Shown: positions 1 through 7,352 of the stretch, in pieces
Numbering within the stretch: the stretch's first letter is position 1
How the letters are laid out: each line of letters begins with the position of its first letter
Source: an uncultured Collinsella sp.
Lineage (GTDB): Bacteria > Actinomycetota > Coriobacteriia > Coriobacteriales > Coriobacteriaceae
Length of the DNA: 21,342 nucleotides
Assembly: GCA_905211615.1 (NCBI GenBank)
Contig: CAJMBB010000014.1
Coordinates: 1 to 21,342 of the forward strand
Direction: 5' to 3'
The notes under the pieces: generated by a model
The model's database searches: none
Seen by the model: only the letters and a program-made list of their open reading frames with translations
Told to the model about the DNA's origin: nothing
Position numbers and translations under genes: made by a program

Positions 1-5
1 TGTTG

Positions 6-596
6 TCAGCAGCCCGTTTCACGGTCTGCGTGTAGTTCCTTGTAAACTGACCTAAGGCAACCGCTATATATCAAATCGCCGGAATACAGATATTTTCTAT
101 CCGCTTCATAGAAACAACAATGTCCGGGAGAATGACCGGGCGTGTGAATAACTACCAACTTTCTGTTTCCTAAGTCAATACAATCTTCATCATGTAAAAT
201 CATTTGCGGAACCCCTTGAAAAATCTGATATTTCTCTACATTAAAATCCGAGGGGAAATCACATGGATTGCACATAATATTGTTTTTTACCACTTGCAAA
301 GGTATAGGGAATTTGACCGATAGCCATTCTTTTTCTGCTTCATGAACTGCAATAGACCGAAAATATTTATGTCCACCGATATGATCCCAATGAACATGAG
401 TAGTGATTACTGTAACGGGCAGTTTCGTCAATCCATCAATAACCTCTCTGATGTTGGAAACACCTAAACCTGTATCAATCAGAATGGCTCTTTTTGTCCC
501 ACACAATAGATAACAATGTGTTTCTTCCCAGTGTCTGTATTCGCTGATGACGAATGTATCTTGGTCTATTTGTTCGACGGTAAACCAACTGTCCAT
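6..596 (-). CDS. MBL-fold metal hydrolase, C-terminus lost
   Basis: This is a metallo-beta-lactamase-fold hydrolase, probably cytoplasmic, with no predictable substrate. The HxHxDH zinc motif is complete (H67, H69, D71, H72), followed by H155 in a TPGHSPGH loop and D174 in SGDLIY, so five to six of the usual ligands are present. The start at 596 is supported by an AGGGAG ribosome site 12 bases upstream. The frame stops at 196 residues, whereas relatives with this layout continue for another 60 to 90 residues carrying the last metal histidine. The tail after about residue 181 (RSVYKELH...) does not look like the family. The gene is therefore truncated, frameshifted, or joined to foreign sequence near positions 30-65. 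Base composition is AT-rich, unlike the rest of the window. Family call is firm; function is open. Confidence 0.8.
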   Translation of the reverse strand: MDSWFTVEQIDQDTFVISEYRHWEETHCYLLCGTKRAILIDTGLGVSNIREVIDGLTKLPVTVITTHVHWDHIGGHKYFRSIAVHEAEKEWLSVKFPIPLQVVKNNIMCNPCDFPSDFNVEKYQIFQGVPQMILHDEDCIDLGNRKLVVIHTPGHSPGHCCFYEADRKYLYSGDLIYSGCLRSVYKELHADRETGC

Positions 597-619
597 ATAC
601 TATTCTCACTCCCTAAAAA

Positions 620-722
620 TTCTTTAGGTTAGAATCGATGATGGGGTAAACGAAAAAGCAGTTTTGGCATTCCAGTGAACTGCCCCTTCGTTTACACCAT
701 TTTCGATTTGACCTAATTGAAC
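620..722. repeat. Long imperfect inverted repeat (hairpin or MITE-like)
   Basis: Two arms of about 44 bases face each other around a 14-base loop (664-677). The inner part, 646-663 against 678-695, matches at 15 of 18 positions (GTAAACGAA-NNN-GCAGTT). The pairing continues outward with ATCGA..ATGG (634-644 against 697-707) and with TAGGT (about 625-629 against 711-717). It sits just upstream of the MBL-fold gene and downstream of the IS91 remnant. It could be a small palindromic mobile element, a transposon end, or a leader hairpin of the MBL gene. No protein is encoded in it. The rest of 597-896 holds the MBL ribosome site and the transposase terminator; nothing else is recognised. Confidence 0.65.
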
Positions 723-847
723 AAAGTGGGCGTCCGTGTAGCTGCTACCTATGGACTTTCAATCTTTTGTTCTTATACATGATTATACAGGATTTCCTGT
801 GCAGAAGTTACAGAAATCAAGTGTTTTCAGATAAATAGGTACAACAA

Positions 848-867
848 CAAAACCTCAAACATTGAGG
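848..867 (-). terminator. Intrinsic terminator after the IS91-type transposase
   Basis: CCTCAA (853-858) and TTGAGG (862-867) form a six-base-pair stem with a three-base loop. Read on the reverse strand it is followed by TTTTG. It lies about 30 bases past the transposase stop codon. In IS91 elements the replication origin end also lies downstream of the transposase, so it could belong to that end instead. Confidence 0.45.
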
Positions 868-896
868 CTTCAGAAAACATATGAAAGAACAAGATT

Positions 897-1235
897 TTAA
901 CATCTTTGCGGTACTCTAAGCTGTGGTTTTCCAAGATGCCCACCACAGGATTTACATACACAAATGTTTATCTCATAAAGTTGTTTTAATATTTCCGGCA
1001 TTTCCTTACCACGCAGCTTTGAGAGATACTTTTGGCAGCCAAGAAGATTCCGGCACAAAGTAAGTTTCTTGCTTTTAGTACGAGAACATAACAAACCATA
1101 ATGCCGAATTCTGACAAAACGTTTTGGCGGTACGTGCATCAGAAACCGTCGTATAAATTCAACACCGGAAAGGGTCAGTTCTTTCCATTGTCCTTTGTTC
1201 CGGTAATCTTTTACAGAAAAACGGCTGTTCTTTAC
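897..1235 (-). pseudogene. IS91-family transposase, C-terminal fragment
   Basis: The open frame of about 112 codons has no start of its own; the last in-frame stop upstream is at 1236-1238. It carries the conserved IS91 C-terminal signature: a KDYR stretch, then WKELTLSGVEFIRRFLMHV and the RFVRIRHYGLL block. IS91 transposases are Y2 rolling-circle enzymes of about 400 residues. The N-terminal zinc region and the two catalytic tyrosines would lie beyond position 1235 and are absent. The break at about 1235-1241 coincides with a shift from AT-rich to GC-rich sequence. A genuine one-ended IS91 insertion would normally keep one full end, so a broken element or an assembly join is likely. The fragment cannot be active. 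Confidence 0.8.
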
Positions 1236-1240
1236 TCAAT

Positions 1241-1297
1241 GCTCTGTCGACGGCGAAGTTGGCGCGGATTCACTGCATGCTGGACATCGGAGACTGA
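1241..1297 (+). pseudogene. Possible 3' remnant of a Bifidobacterium gene
   Basis: Immediately after the join, one frame reads 18 GC-rich codons (ALSTAKLARIHCMLDIGD) and ends with TGA at 1295-1297. Codon third positions are mostly G or C, as in real genes of this block, which suggests the tail of a gene whose front is missing. It is too short to identify and could be chance. Confidence 0.25.
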
Positions 1298-1387
1298 TAT
1301 GAAAAAAAATAATCGACGGATCAATCAGCCGACCGGTCTGGCCGCTGATGAATACCGTTGCTGAACTGTGATTGAAAGATATATCCG

Positions 1388-1402
1388 TATGCCTCAGGCA
1401 TA
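1388..1402. promoter_or_regulatory. Short palindrome upstream of the hypothetical protein
   Basis: TATGCC and GGCATA flank a TCA centre, a perfect 6-base inverted repeat. It lies about 30 bases before the start codon at 1433 and 16 bases before the ribosome site (GAGGAG, 1418-1423). It could be an operator or a weak hairpin. No matching regulator is recognised here. Confidence 0.25.
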
Positions 1403-1432
1403 TGACATGAGTTACGTGAGGAGCTGTTACTG

Positions 1433-2131
1433 ATGAAGCAGTCAAACGTCATCAAGGGCACGCTCGCCGTCGTGGCGCTCGTTGCGGCGCTGGTGGTAGG
1501 TGTCGCCGTGCATATGCATTCCGTCGGCTCTCCGACTGCTGGCCACTCGACGCAGAATACGGCGAAGACCGCGACGGAGACCACGGCGAAGACCGCAAAG
1601 TCCATCACCGCCGACTATCCCGGCTACTCTTCCGTCGAAGAGGGCGTCAAGGCCGCCGGTCTGGTGGTCACCGGTGTCCCGCTCGACTCGCGCGAGCGCA
1701 TCCTGTATCCCGAGATCGATTTCACGTCCGGAACGCCTGAAACGAACCCGCAATACGGGCTGACGGAGGACGACATCGACATGGACGCGCTGGGCGTGCC
1801 GGAGACCGTCACCCGGGTGCGTGTCACCAAAGTCATCAAGGGCGACGCGAAAGTCGGCGACATCATTGAGGTCGCGCAGGTGGGCGGCGTCGACAAGAGC
1901 GGCATCGTTCGACGCGAGACGTCAACCACGCTGCTGAACGAGGCGAAGGCGAGTGGCACCGCCGAGTTCCTGCTGCTACTCAACGAATATGACGTCGTCT
2001 ACAATGCCATCAACCCAATCTCCGGAGTGCTTGACGTCGATACCGATGGGCACGTCACCGCGTTGAAGTCGTCTGGCGAGTCCGGCGGCATCGGCGAATC
2101 CCTGAAGGAGTACACGAACGCCGTCTCATGA
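1433..2131 (+). CDS. Membrane-anchored hypothetical protein
   Basis: I do not recognise this 232-residue protein. It has two lysine/polar residues, then an uninterrupted hydrophobic segment at about residues 8-29, and no lipobox cysteine, so it is a signal anchor or an uncleaved signal peptide. A Thr/Ala/Ser/Lys-rich linker (about 33-58) follows, typical of the wall-spanning part of Gram-positive surface proteins. The rest is an acidic extracellular domain of about 170 residues with a repeated V-T-K-V-I-K-G-D-A style beta pattern. A GAGGAG ribosome site lies nine bases before the ATG. No sortase motif or catalytic motif is visible. It stands alone, with a hairpin after it. Secretion is likely; the role is unknown. 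Confidence 0.75.
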   Translation: MKQSNVIKGTLAVVALVAALVVGVAVHMHSVGSPTAGHSTQNTAKTATETTAKTAKSITADYPGYSSVEEGVKAAGLVVTGVPLDSRERILYPEIDFTSGTPETNPQYGLTEDDIDMDALGVPETVTRVRVTKVIKGDAKVGDIIEVAQVGGVDKSGIVRRETSTTLLNEAKASGTAEFLLLLNEYDVVYNAINPISGVLDVDTDGHVTALKSSGESGGIGESLKEYTNAVS

Positions 2132-2158
2132 CGGCTGGTCCGGGATCATCCTGAAAAC

Positions 2159-2177
2159 CGCGGCCCCGCTGGCCGCG
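2159..2177 (+). terminator. GC hairpin after the hypothetical protein
   Basis: CGCGGCC (2159-2165) and GGCCGCG (2171-2177) form a perfect seven-base-pair stem with a five-base loop, 27 bases after the stop codon. The T tract is poor (TTC), so termination may be weak. The rest of 2132-2396 shows no gene. Confidence 0.4.
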
Positions 2178-2396
2178 TTCCGATTCACATGCGGAATGCG
2201 ACTGGCGCGGCCGCGCTGTCCATATATATCCGCCAAATGTTCGCTTTCAGAGTGGCTGGTCACATAGTGGTTGCCCGATGCATGCATAGTGAGCGATTTT
2301 GTTTCCTCGCAGCGCGAAAAATGACGACGCGGGACTACAGTGACACGGTGATTGCCATATCCGGCAAGTCGCAGTCGTTGGGAAAAGAGGCGAAAC

Positions 2397-3701
2397 ATGG
2401 GCAGTGGAAAAACCATGTTGGTAAGTGAAATGGCGCAGGCGGTCCTCAAAGAGGACGCGCCGGTGTGCATCGAAGCCTTCGACGGATCGACGTTCGGGCC
2501 GGAAGACGCCGACCTGCAGGTCCGGGTCACCAGTCCTAAGGCCATCTATCAGTTGGCGAGCAACCTGAACGAGATCGGTTTGGCCCGCGCATACATCCTG
2601 GGCTACTTCGACATCGAAGGACTGGACGTGGCCGACCCGTATCCGCAGCTGCGCAAGCTCGTCGGACTGGCATCGTACATCCGAAAGCCATCTCCGCTCG
2701 AACTGGCGCGCATGGGGGCGGCCGTTCTCAGCCACGGCTACCACAAGGTGGAGGTGCCGCAGTCCGAAGGCCCCTCGAAATTCGAACGCATCAAGTCCGG
2801 TCTGTTCCCGCACACCGAAAAGGCCGACTCCGAGACCGTCAGCTTCCATTATGACCTGTCGAACGAGTTCTACGCCGACTTCATCGGACCGTCGATGACG
2901 TACACGTGCGCGGTGTTCGACACGCCCGACATGAGCCTGGATGACGCGCAGCGCAACAAAATCGACCTGGTGCTCGACAAGCTGGACCTCAAGCCCGGCG
3001 ACCGCATGCTCGACATCGGATGCGGCTGGGGCGCTCTGGTCATCGCCGCAGCCAAGCGCGGCATCAAGGCACTGGGCGTATCGCTGTCGCACGAGCAGAT
3101 CGAGTACGGTCAGGAGTGGATCAGGCGCGAAGGGCTGGAGGATCTGGCCGAGCTGCGCGTGATGGACTACCGCGAAGTGCCGGAACGAGACTTCGACGGC
3201 ATCACCTCGGTGGGCATGATGGAACATGTGGGCGCGAAGAACTACCGCCACTACTTCGATGAGATGTTCAAGCTGCTCAAGCCGGCCGGCCGCCTGCTCA
3301 ACCACCAGATCACGATCTCCAAGGACAAGCCGAACAACCGGCCCGGAACGGACGAGTTCCTCGACCGATACATCTTCCCCGACGGCGACCTCGCCTCGCC
3401 CGGGTTCATCGAGTCGGCGCTGCACGACGCCGGCTTCGAGGTCGTCAACCAGGAGAACCTGCGGCAGCATTACGCGCTGACGCTGCATCATTGGAACGCC
3501 AACCTCAAGGCCAACTGGGCCGACGCCGTCAAGCAGGTCGGCTACGAGCGGGCGAAGGTGTACGGCCTGTATTTGGCCGCGTGCGAGTTGAACTTCGAGC
3601 TCAACGGCATCCAGGTGCACCAGTTCCTCGCCGTCAAGCCCGACAAGGAGGGGCTGCCGAAGGGCAACTGGTACCCGCTGCGTCCGTGGTGGGCGGCCTG
3701 A
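2397..3701 (+). CDS. cfa: Cyclopropane-fatty-acyl-phospholipid synthase
   Basis: This 434-residue enzyme transfers a methylene group from S-adenosylmethionine to the double bond of unsaturated acyl chains in membrane phospholipids, acting at the inner membrane face. The N-terminal third is the lipid-binding region (SPKAIYQLASNLNEIGLARAY). The catalytic region begins near SFHYDLSNEFYADFIGPSMTYTCA, a hallmark of the family. SAM motif I, MLDIGCGWGALV, starts at residue 204, and the GMMEHVG motif follows. Length is somewhat above the E. coli enzyme (382 residues), as is usual in Actinomycetota. ATG 2397 was chosen because AGAGG lies six bases before it; the frame also opens at 2352 without a good ribosome site. 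The gene is monocistronic and convergent with the next. Confidence 0.93.
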   Translation: MGSGKTMLVSEMAQAVLKEDAPVCIEAFDGSTFGPEDADLQVRVTSPKAIYQLASNLNEIGLARAYILGYFDIEGLDVADPYPQLRKLVGLASYIRKPSPLELARMGAAVLSHGYHKVEVPQSEGPSKFERIKSGLFPHTEKADSETVSFHYDLSNEFYADFIGPSMTYTCAVFDTPDMSLDDAQRNKIDLVLDKLDLKPGDRMLDIGCGWGALVIAAAKRGIKALGVSLSHEQIEYGQEWIRREGLEDLAELRVMDYREVPERDFDGITSVGMMEHVGAKNYRHYFDEMFKLLKPAGRLLNHQITISKDKPNNRPGTDEFLDRYIFPDGDLASPGFIESALHDAGFEVVNQENLRQHYALTLHHWNANLKANWADAVKQVGYERAKVYGLYLAACELNFELNGIQVHQFLAVKPDKEGLPKGNWYPLRPWWAA

Positions 3702-3718
3702 GCCGTTGAACAAACGGC
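3702..3718. terminator. Small hairpin between convergent genes
   Basis: GCCGTT (3702-3707) and AACGGC (3713-3718) form a six-base-pair stem directly after the cfa stop codon and just before the convergent stop at 3722. No T tract is present on either side, so its role as a shared terminator is only a guess. Confidence 0.25.
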
Positions 3719-3721
3719 GGA

Positions 3722-4747
3722 TTACCGGTACAGCGCCGGCTGCTCGTTGAGCGTCACGGGGATGCGCCCGCCGTGGTGCAGGCTGTCCAGCGCGGCGTCG
3801 GCAACCACGTTCGCCACATAGCCGTCCCACGCGGTCGCCTCCTTGCCGCCCGGCTGCCGGTCGGCCTCGATATTCGCGAAGAACCGGTCGAACTCGCGGT
3901 CGTATGCCTCGATGAATCGGTCGAACCAGGCGGACGAGATCGCGTGGCTGATCTGACCGGCCTTGCGCACCTCCGGCGTGGCGACATCCGGCAGCGAGAT
4001 GATGCCGGACTCGCCGACCAGGCGGCATTGGATGTCGTAGCCGTACTGGCAGTTGACGTTCGCCTCGGCTGTGGCGAGGGCTCCGTCGGAGAACTCGACG
4101 ATGGCCAGCTGCGGTTCGCGCAGGGACTCCCCGTTCGGGTTGAGCGTATTCATCCGGGCGAACTTCATCTCGACGCTGGTGATGTCGCCGTCGAACATGT
4201 AATGCAGCACGTCGAAGTTGTGGATGAGCGTGTCGTTGATGACGTTGTCGGTGCCGTAGTAGCTCGTGGATGCCTGCGCGTTGTAGTGACGCATGCCGGC
4301 CATCAGCAGGGCGCCGATCTGTCCGTCGCCGACGAAGGTCTTCATCGCGTCGTAGCCGGGGTCGAAGCGCCAGTTGAAACCGACCTGAATGGTCTTGCGG
4401 CCCTTGGCCACCTCGGCTTCGACGACCTTCCAGCTGTCGGAGCCGTTGATGGTCATCGGCTTTTCGGTGAACGTCGGCTTGCCGATCGCGATAGTGTGCA
4501 GCAGCGGGTCGAGATGCACGTCGTTGCGGCTGGCGATGACGACGGCGTCGACGTTCGGATCGTCGATCAGTGCATCGGCCGAATCGTAGATCGTCGCGTC
4601 GAGGCGGTTGTCTTCGATGGCCTGCTTCGCGTTGCCGAGCACGGTGTCGTATACGCCGACGACCTGCGCGTTGCCGCACTTGTCCGTGATCCGACGCACG
4701 TGGTCGCGGCCCATGGCGCCGCATCCGATGAAACCGACATTGATCAT
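3722..4747 (-). CDS. Gfo/Idh/MocA oxidoreductase, inositol dehydrogenase-like
   Basis: This 341-residue NAD(P)-dependent dehydrogenase probably oxidises a hydroxyl of an inositol or sugar. The Rossmann fold starts at once (VGFIGCGAMG, glycines at 8, 10 and 13), and Asp34 at the end of strand 2 favours NAD over NADP. The family signature EKP is at 95-97, and GFNWRFDPGY and IHNFDVLHY correspond to the substrate-binding segments of IolG-type enzymes. Length fits IolG (about 340). ATG 4747 has AGGGAG eight bases upstream; the frame stays open to 4810 but that region is the repeat-rich spacer. It lies 59 bases after the sugar porter gene on the same strand, so the pair probably imports and oxidises one compound. 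Inositol, scyllo-inositol or another polyol are all possible. Confidence 0.85.
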   Translation of the reverse strand: MINVGFIGCGAMGRDHVRRITDKCGNAQVVGVYDTVLGNAKQAIEDNRLDATIYDSADALIDDPNVDAVVIASRNDVHLDPLLHTIAIGKPTFTEKPMTINGSDSWKVVEAEVAKGRKTIQVGFNWRFDPGYDAMKTFVGDGQIGALLMAGMRHYNAQASTSYYGTDNVINDTLIHNFDVLHYMFDGDITSVEMKFARMNTLNPNGESLREPQLAIVEFSDGALATAEANVNCQYGYDIQCRLVGESGIISLPDVATPEVRKAGQISHAISSAWFDRFIEAYDREFDRFFANIEADRQPGGKEATAWDGYVANVVADAALDSLHHGGRIPVTLNEQPALYR

Positions 4748-4772
4748 GGTTGATACTCCCTTGTTGACTTGT

Positions 4773-4793
4773 TGATGGTTGATGGTTGATGAT
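4773..4793. repeat. Three tandem heptamers in the operon spacer
   Basis: TTGATGG, TTGATGG and TTGATGA stand head to tail (plus-strand reading), between the porter stop and the dehydrogenase ribosome site. Copy-number change here would alter the distance within the intercistronic spacer. Confidence 0.6.
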
Positions 4794-4806
4794 GCGCGGG
4801 CGGCGG

Positions 4807-5694
4807 TCATGCGTTCTTCGTGATGCCGATCAGGATGCCGCCGAGCGCGATGAGAATCATGCCGGCGATGACGAACGCCATCTCCTTCTTGGTCTTCTTC
4901 TCCTTGAGAATGAACAGGCCGCCCAGCGTGGCGACGATGACGTTCATCTGCGACAGCGTCCAGCCGACCGCCAGACCGTTCATCTCATTGGACAGCATCA
5001 CGGTGAGGTTCGCGGTAGCGAACAGGGCGCCGGTGCTCATGTTCATCCAGCTCTTCTTGCCGAACACGCCGATTTCGGGGTCCATCGCGTCCTTGCCGCT
5101 CATGCAGAAGGAGATGATTGTCGTGCCGAGCACCATGAACACGGCCTGCGGGAACAGCATGTCCCAACTGGAGACCGAGAAGAACTTGCCGGCGGCGGCG
5201 TAGCTGGTATACAGCAGTGAGGAGATCAGGGTGATGAGCAGGCCGCGCTTCAGGTTCGACGGACCCTTGTCCTCGCTCTTCTCCTGGAAGGCGGTGCAGG
5301 CGACGCCGACGATGATGACGACGAGCGCGCAGATGCCGAAGCCGAACTGCCAGCCGTGCGTCCATTCATGGAAGAACAGCGCGCCGAGCAGGGTGGTGAA
5401 CACCAGCTGCATGCCAGTGGACAGCGGCATGGCGCGGGCCACGCCCAGATAGTCGAAGGACTTGATCTGCAGTATCTGCGCGATGCTCCACGGGATGCCG
5501 TTGATGGCCGCGGCCGCGATCAGCGTCCACGACCAGTTGATCGGGTGGAAGATCAGCACCACGATACCGAACAGCAGCGTGGTGAGCACCATGCCCATCT
5601 GCTTGTTGGCGGTGGTGCCGCCGACCTTCTGCATGACAATGCCCTGAAAACCCCAGCCGAATGCGGGGACCAGGGCCAAGAGGATAGGCCACAT
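4807..5694 (-). CDS. GRP-family sugar porter (GlcU/RbsU type)
   Basis: This 295-residue protein is a glucose/ribose porter of the drug/metabolite transporter superfamily. It shows about ten hydrophobic helices in two five-helix halves, starting with ILLALVPAFGWGFQGIVMQKVGG, the typical GRP opening. Other hallmarks are GIPWSIAQILQIKSF after helix 3 and MPLSTGMQLVFTTLLGALFFHEW. The C-terminal end is KKEMAFVIAGMILIALGGILIG. The length equals GlcU and RbsU (285-295). The start has an AAGGA ribosome site seven bases upstream. It is the first gene of a two-gene unit with the dehydrogenase, which suggests the imported sugar or polyol is the dehydrogenase substrate. Transport by proton symport is known for the family; the substrate here is inferred only. 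Confidence 0.88.
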   Translation of the reverse strand: MWPILLALVPAFGWGFQGIVMQKVGGTTANKQMGMVLTTLLFGIVVLIFHPINWSWTLIAAAAINGIPWSIAQILQIKSFDYLGVARAMPLSTGMQLVFTTLLGALFFHEWTHGWQFGFGICALVVIIVGVACTAFQEKSEDKGPSNLKRGLLITLISSLLYTSYAAAGKFFSVSSWDMLFPQAVFMVLGTTIISFCMSGKDAMDPEIGVFGKKSWMNMSTGALFATANLTVMLSNEMNGLAVGWTLSQMNVIVATLGGLFILKEKKTKKEMAFVIAGMILIALGGILIGITKNA

Positions 5695-5718
5695 GTTCGT
5701 ATCCTTTCATCGCGCCGG

Positions 5719-5744
5719 CATGACACACATCCGCGTCTGTCATG
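5719..5744. promoter_or_regulatory. Inverted repeat, candidate operator of the porter operon
   Basis: CATGACA (5719-5725) and TGTCATG (5738-5744) are perfect inverted arms 12 bases apart, 25 bases upstream of the porter start. On the reverse strand a TTGAAA hexamer sits further up, so the repeat could overlap the -10 region. A regulator binding here could control sugar import. The remaining part of 5695-5993 contains the regulator terminator and no gene. Confidence 0.35.
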
Positions 5745-5919
5745 ATGGCGTTAACAACAATGTTTCAAGTCCGAGTCTAAGCGTCGGTCGCGGGAAAACC
5801 GGGTGCCGATGCGGTCGGTTCGCGCCAAATATCGGTAAGAACGCGCCACTTTGCCCCGCCGATGGTTCAGCGAATCATTCTCAATAAGAAAAGTGTGAGG
5901 AATGCGCACAGTACCGAAC

Positions 5920-5978
5920 AAAACGAACACAGAGAGATCCGCGTCATGTGGCCGATATCCGACTCCTCATGTTCGTTT
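5920..5978 (-). terminator. Possible terminator after the GlxA-type regulator
   Basis: AAACGAACA (5921-5929) and TGTTCGTTT (5970-5978) are perfect nine-base arms around a 40-base loop. Read on the reverse strand the second arm ends in TTTT. It lies just downstream of the restored stop at 5994. The long loop makes it weaker than a classical terminator. Confidence 0.35.
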
Positions 5979-5993
5979 CGCCGGCCAGCGGGC

Positions 5994-7038
5994 TCACACG
6001 TTTTCCGTCGGACGCAATTCGGTGCGCAAAAAATCCTGACGATACCGACTCGGACTGACGCCGAACGCGGCGGAGAAATGCTTGCGCAGCGAATCCGCGT
6101 TGCGCAGTCCCGTTCTCAGCGCGATCTGCTGCATCGGCAGATCGGTGAGCTCCAGCAGTTCCTTGGCGGCGTTCAGACGCTCCGTCAGCAGCCAGATGCT
6201 CGGCGGCACCCCCCATGACCTCGCTGAACCGGCGCTGGAACGAGCGCGTGGAGGAGTGGGAGGTCTGCGCAAGCGTCGTCAGCGTCCAGTCATAACTGAG
6301 ATGCTCGCGGACTCTGCGGGTCAGCGCGATGATCTCGTCACTCTGCCGGGACGGTCGCGGCAAGACGGACGGAGCGCCGTCGCTGCGCCGGGTGGCCACC
6401 GAACGGGGGTAATGCATCATCAGCATGTTCGCCTCCGCCGTCGCCAGGGACTGCCCGGCATGTTCGGCGAGCAGCGCGATGCACAGGTCGAGACAGATGC
6501 TGCCGCCGGCGGACGTCCAGATGCGCTGCTTCGCGTTGTGCGTCAGCAGACGGTCCTTCTGCACCAGCGCCTTGGGAAACTGCGCGGCCAAATCGTCGAG
6601 GAACGGCAGGTGCGTGGTGCATTCCACGCCGTCGAGCAGACCGGTCCATGCCAGCGCGAACACGCCCGTGCACATGGCCGCGATCTCCACGCCCTCGCGG
6701 TGGGACGCGACCAGCCAGTCGCGGATGGCGAGCGCGTCGGCGGGATCGGCTGTGACCAGCCATGCCTTGGCGTTCCCGGTGCGCCTGTCGGTGGCGATCT
6801 CATGCGGGTTGGCGAAACCGGGGATGATGATCAGATCAGGTTTCTCGTGGTAGTCGCGCAGCGCGGTGGTGGCGATGGACATACCGTGGTCGAGTGCCTT
6901 GGAGCTTGCATTCGCGATGAAGTCGATGACCGGACGGTCGGACGAGCCGTACATGACGGAATCGTCGTCGAAGATCTGGATGATGGAGATGACGTCGAAC
7001 GCCCACATCGTGCCGGGCAGCGGTACCGCAATGCGCAT
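5994..7038 (-). pseudogene. GlxA-family AraC-type regulator, frameshifted
   Basis: The gene encodes a regulator with an N-terminal DJ-1/PfpI-like domain (residues 1 to about 185; nucleophile-elbow motif AAMCTGVFALA with C123) and a C-terminal AraC/XylS helix-turn-helix domain. Reading from ATG 7038 (AAAGGA six bases upstream), the frame is good to FSEVMG, then goes wrong at a run of six C on the plus strand (6209-6214). Removing one base restores MGVPPSIWLLTERL and the second helix-turn-helix with QIALRTGLRNADSLRKHF, ending at 5994, for a normal length of about 347 residues. As given, the product ends at 5944 with a nonsense tail and has lost half of its DNA-binding domain. It may be a sequencing error in the homopolymer or a true mutation. 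Its targets are unknown; the adjacent sugar operon is one candidate. Confidence 0.85.
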
Positions 7039-7157
7039 GTGCGTTCCTTTCCGCGTGTCCCGGCCCGATTGCCGGCCCTGCCGACATGATAGCCGTGGCA
7101 GACGATGGGCGGCTGGGAGGGTGTCGCAAGTCCGATGGTCTGCTATACAATAATATG

Positions 7158-7175
7158 GTTGGCCTCTTCGCCAAC
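7158..7175 (+). other. Hairpin in the tRNA leader
   Basis: GTTGGC and GCCAAC form a six-base-pair stem with a CTCTTC loop, ending two bases before the mature tRNA 5' end. It may mark the 5' leader removed by RNase P. An AT-rich TATACAATAATAT stretch at 7144-7156 just before it is the likely -10 region. Confidence 0.4.
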
Positions 7176-7177
7176 GT

Positions 7178-7251
7178 GGGGCTGTAGCTCAGTCGGTTAG
7201 AGCATCGGACTCATAATCCGCCGGTCCAGGGTTCAAGCCCCTGCGGCCCCA
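7178..7251 (+). tRNA. tRNA-Met (anticodon CAT)
   Basis: All cloverleaf parts are visible in 74 bases. The acceptor arm GGGGCTG pairs with the 3' CGGCCCC (one G-T pair), the D arm is GCTC/GAGC, the anticodon loop is CTCATAA, and the T arm CAGGG/CCCTG carries TTCAAGC. The discriminator is A and CCA is not encoded. The anticodon stem has a T-C mismatch at its outer pair (27-43). Elongator methionine is most likely, since a formyl-acceptor initiator would lack the first acceptor pair. A tRNA-Ile whose CAT anticodon is converted by TilS cannot be excluded. It lies just upstream of rpmE. Confidence 0.92.
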
Positions 7252-7352
7252 CTGAAATCCATGCCTCGGCGTATACTTCCGTAGGTTCCGGTTCACGCCA
7301 GCCATCGGGGCGCGGCGACCCGGGTCCCCCGAATCCCCTAGGAGACAAAACC

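Noticed and set aside
2247..4724. 825-codon open frame on the reverse strand across cfa and the dehydrogenase
   Set aside because: It is antisense to cfa, which has clear family motifs, and overlaps the dehydrogenase in another frame. Arginine-rich, low-complexity composition and no ribosome site mark it as a shadow of GC-rich coding sequence.
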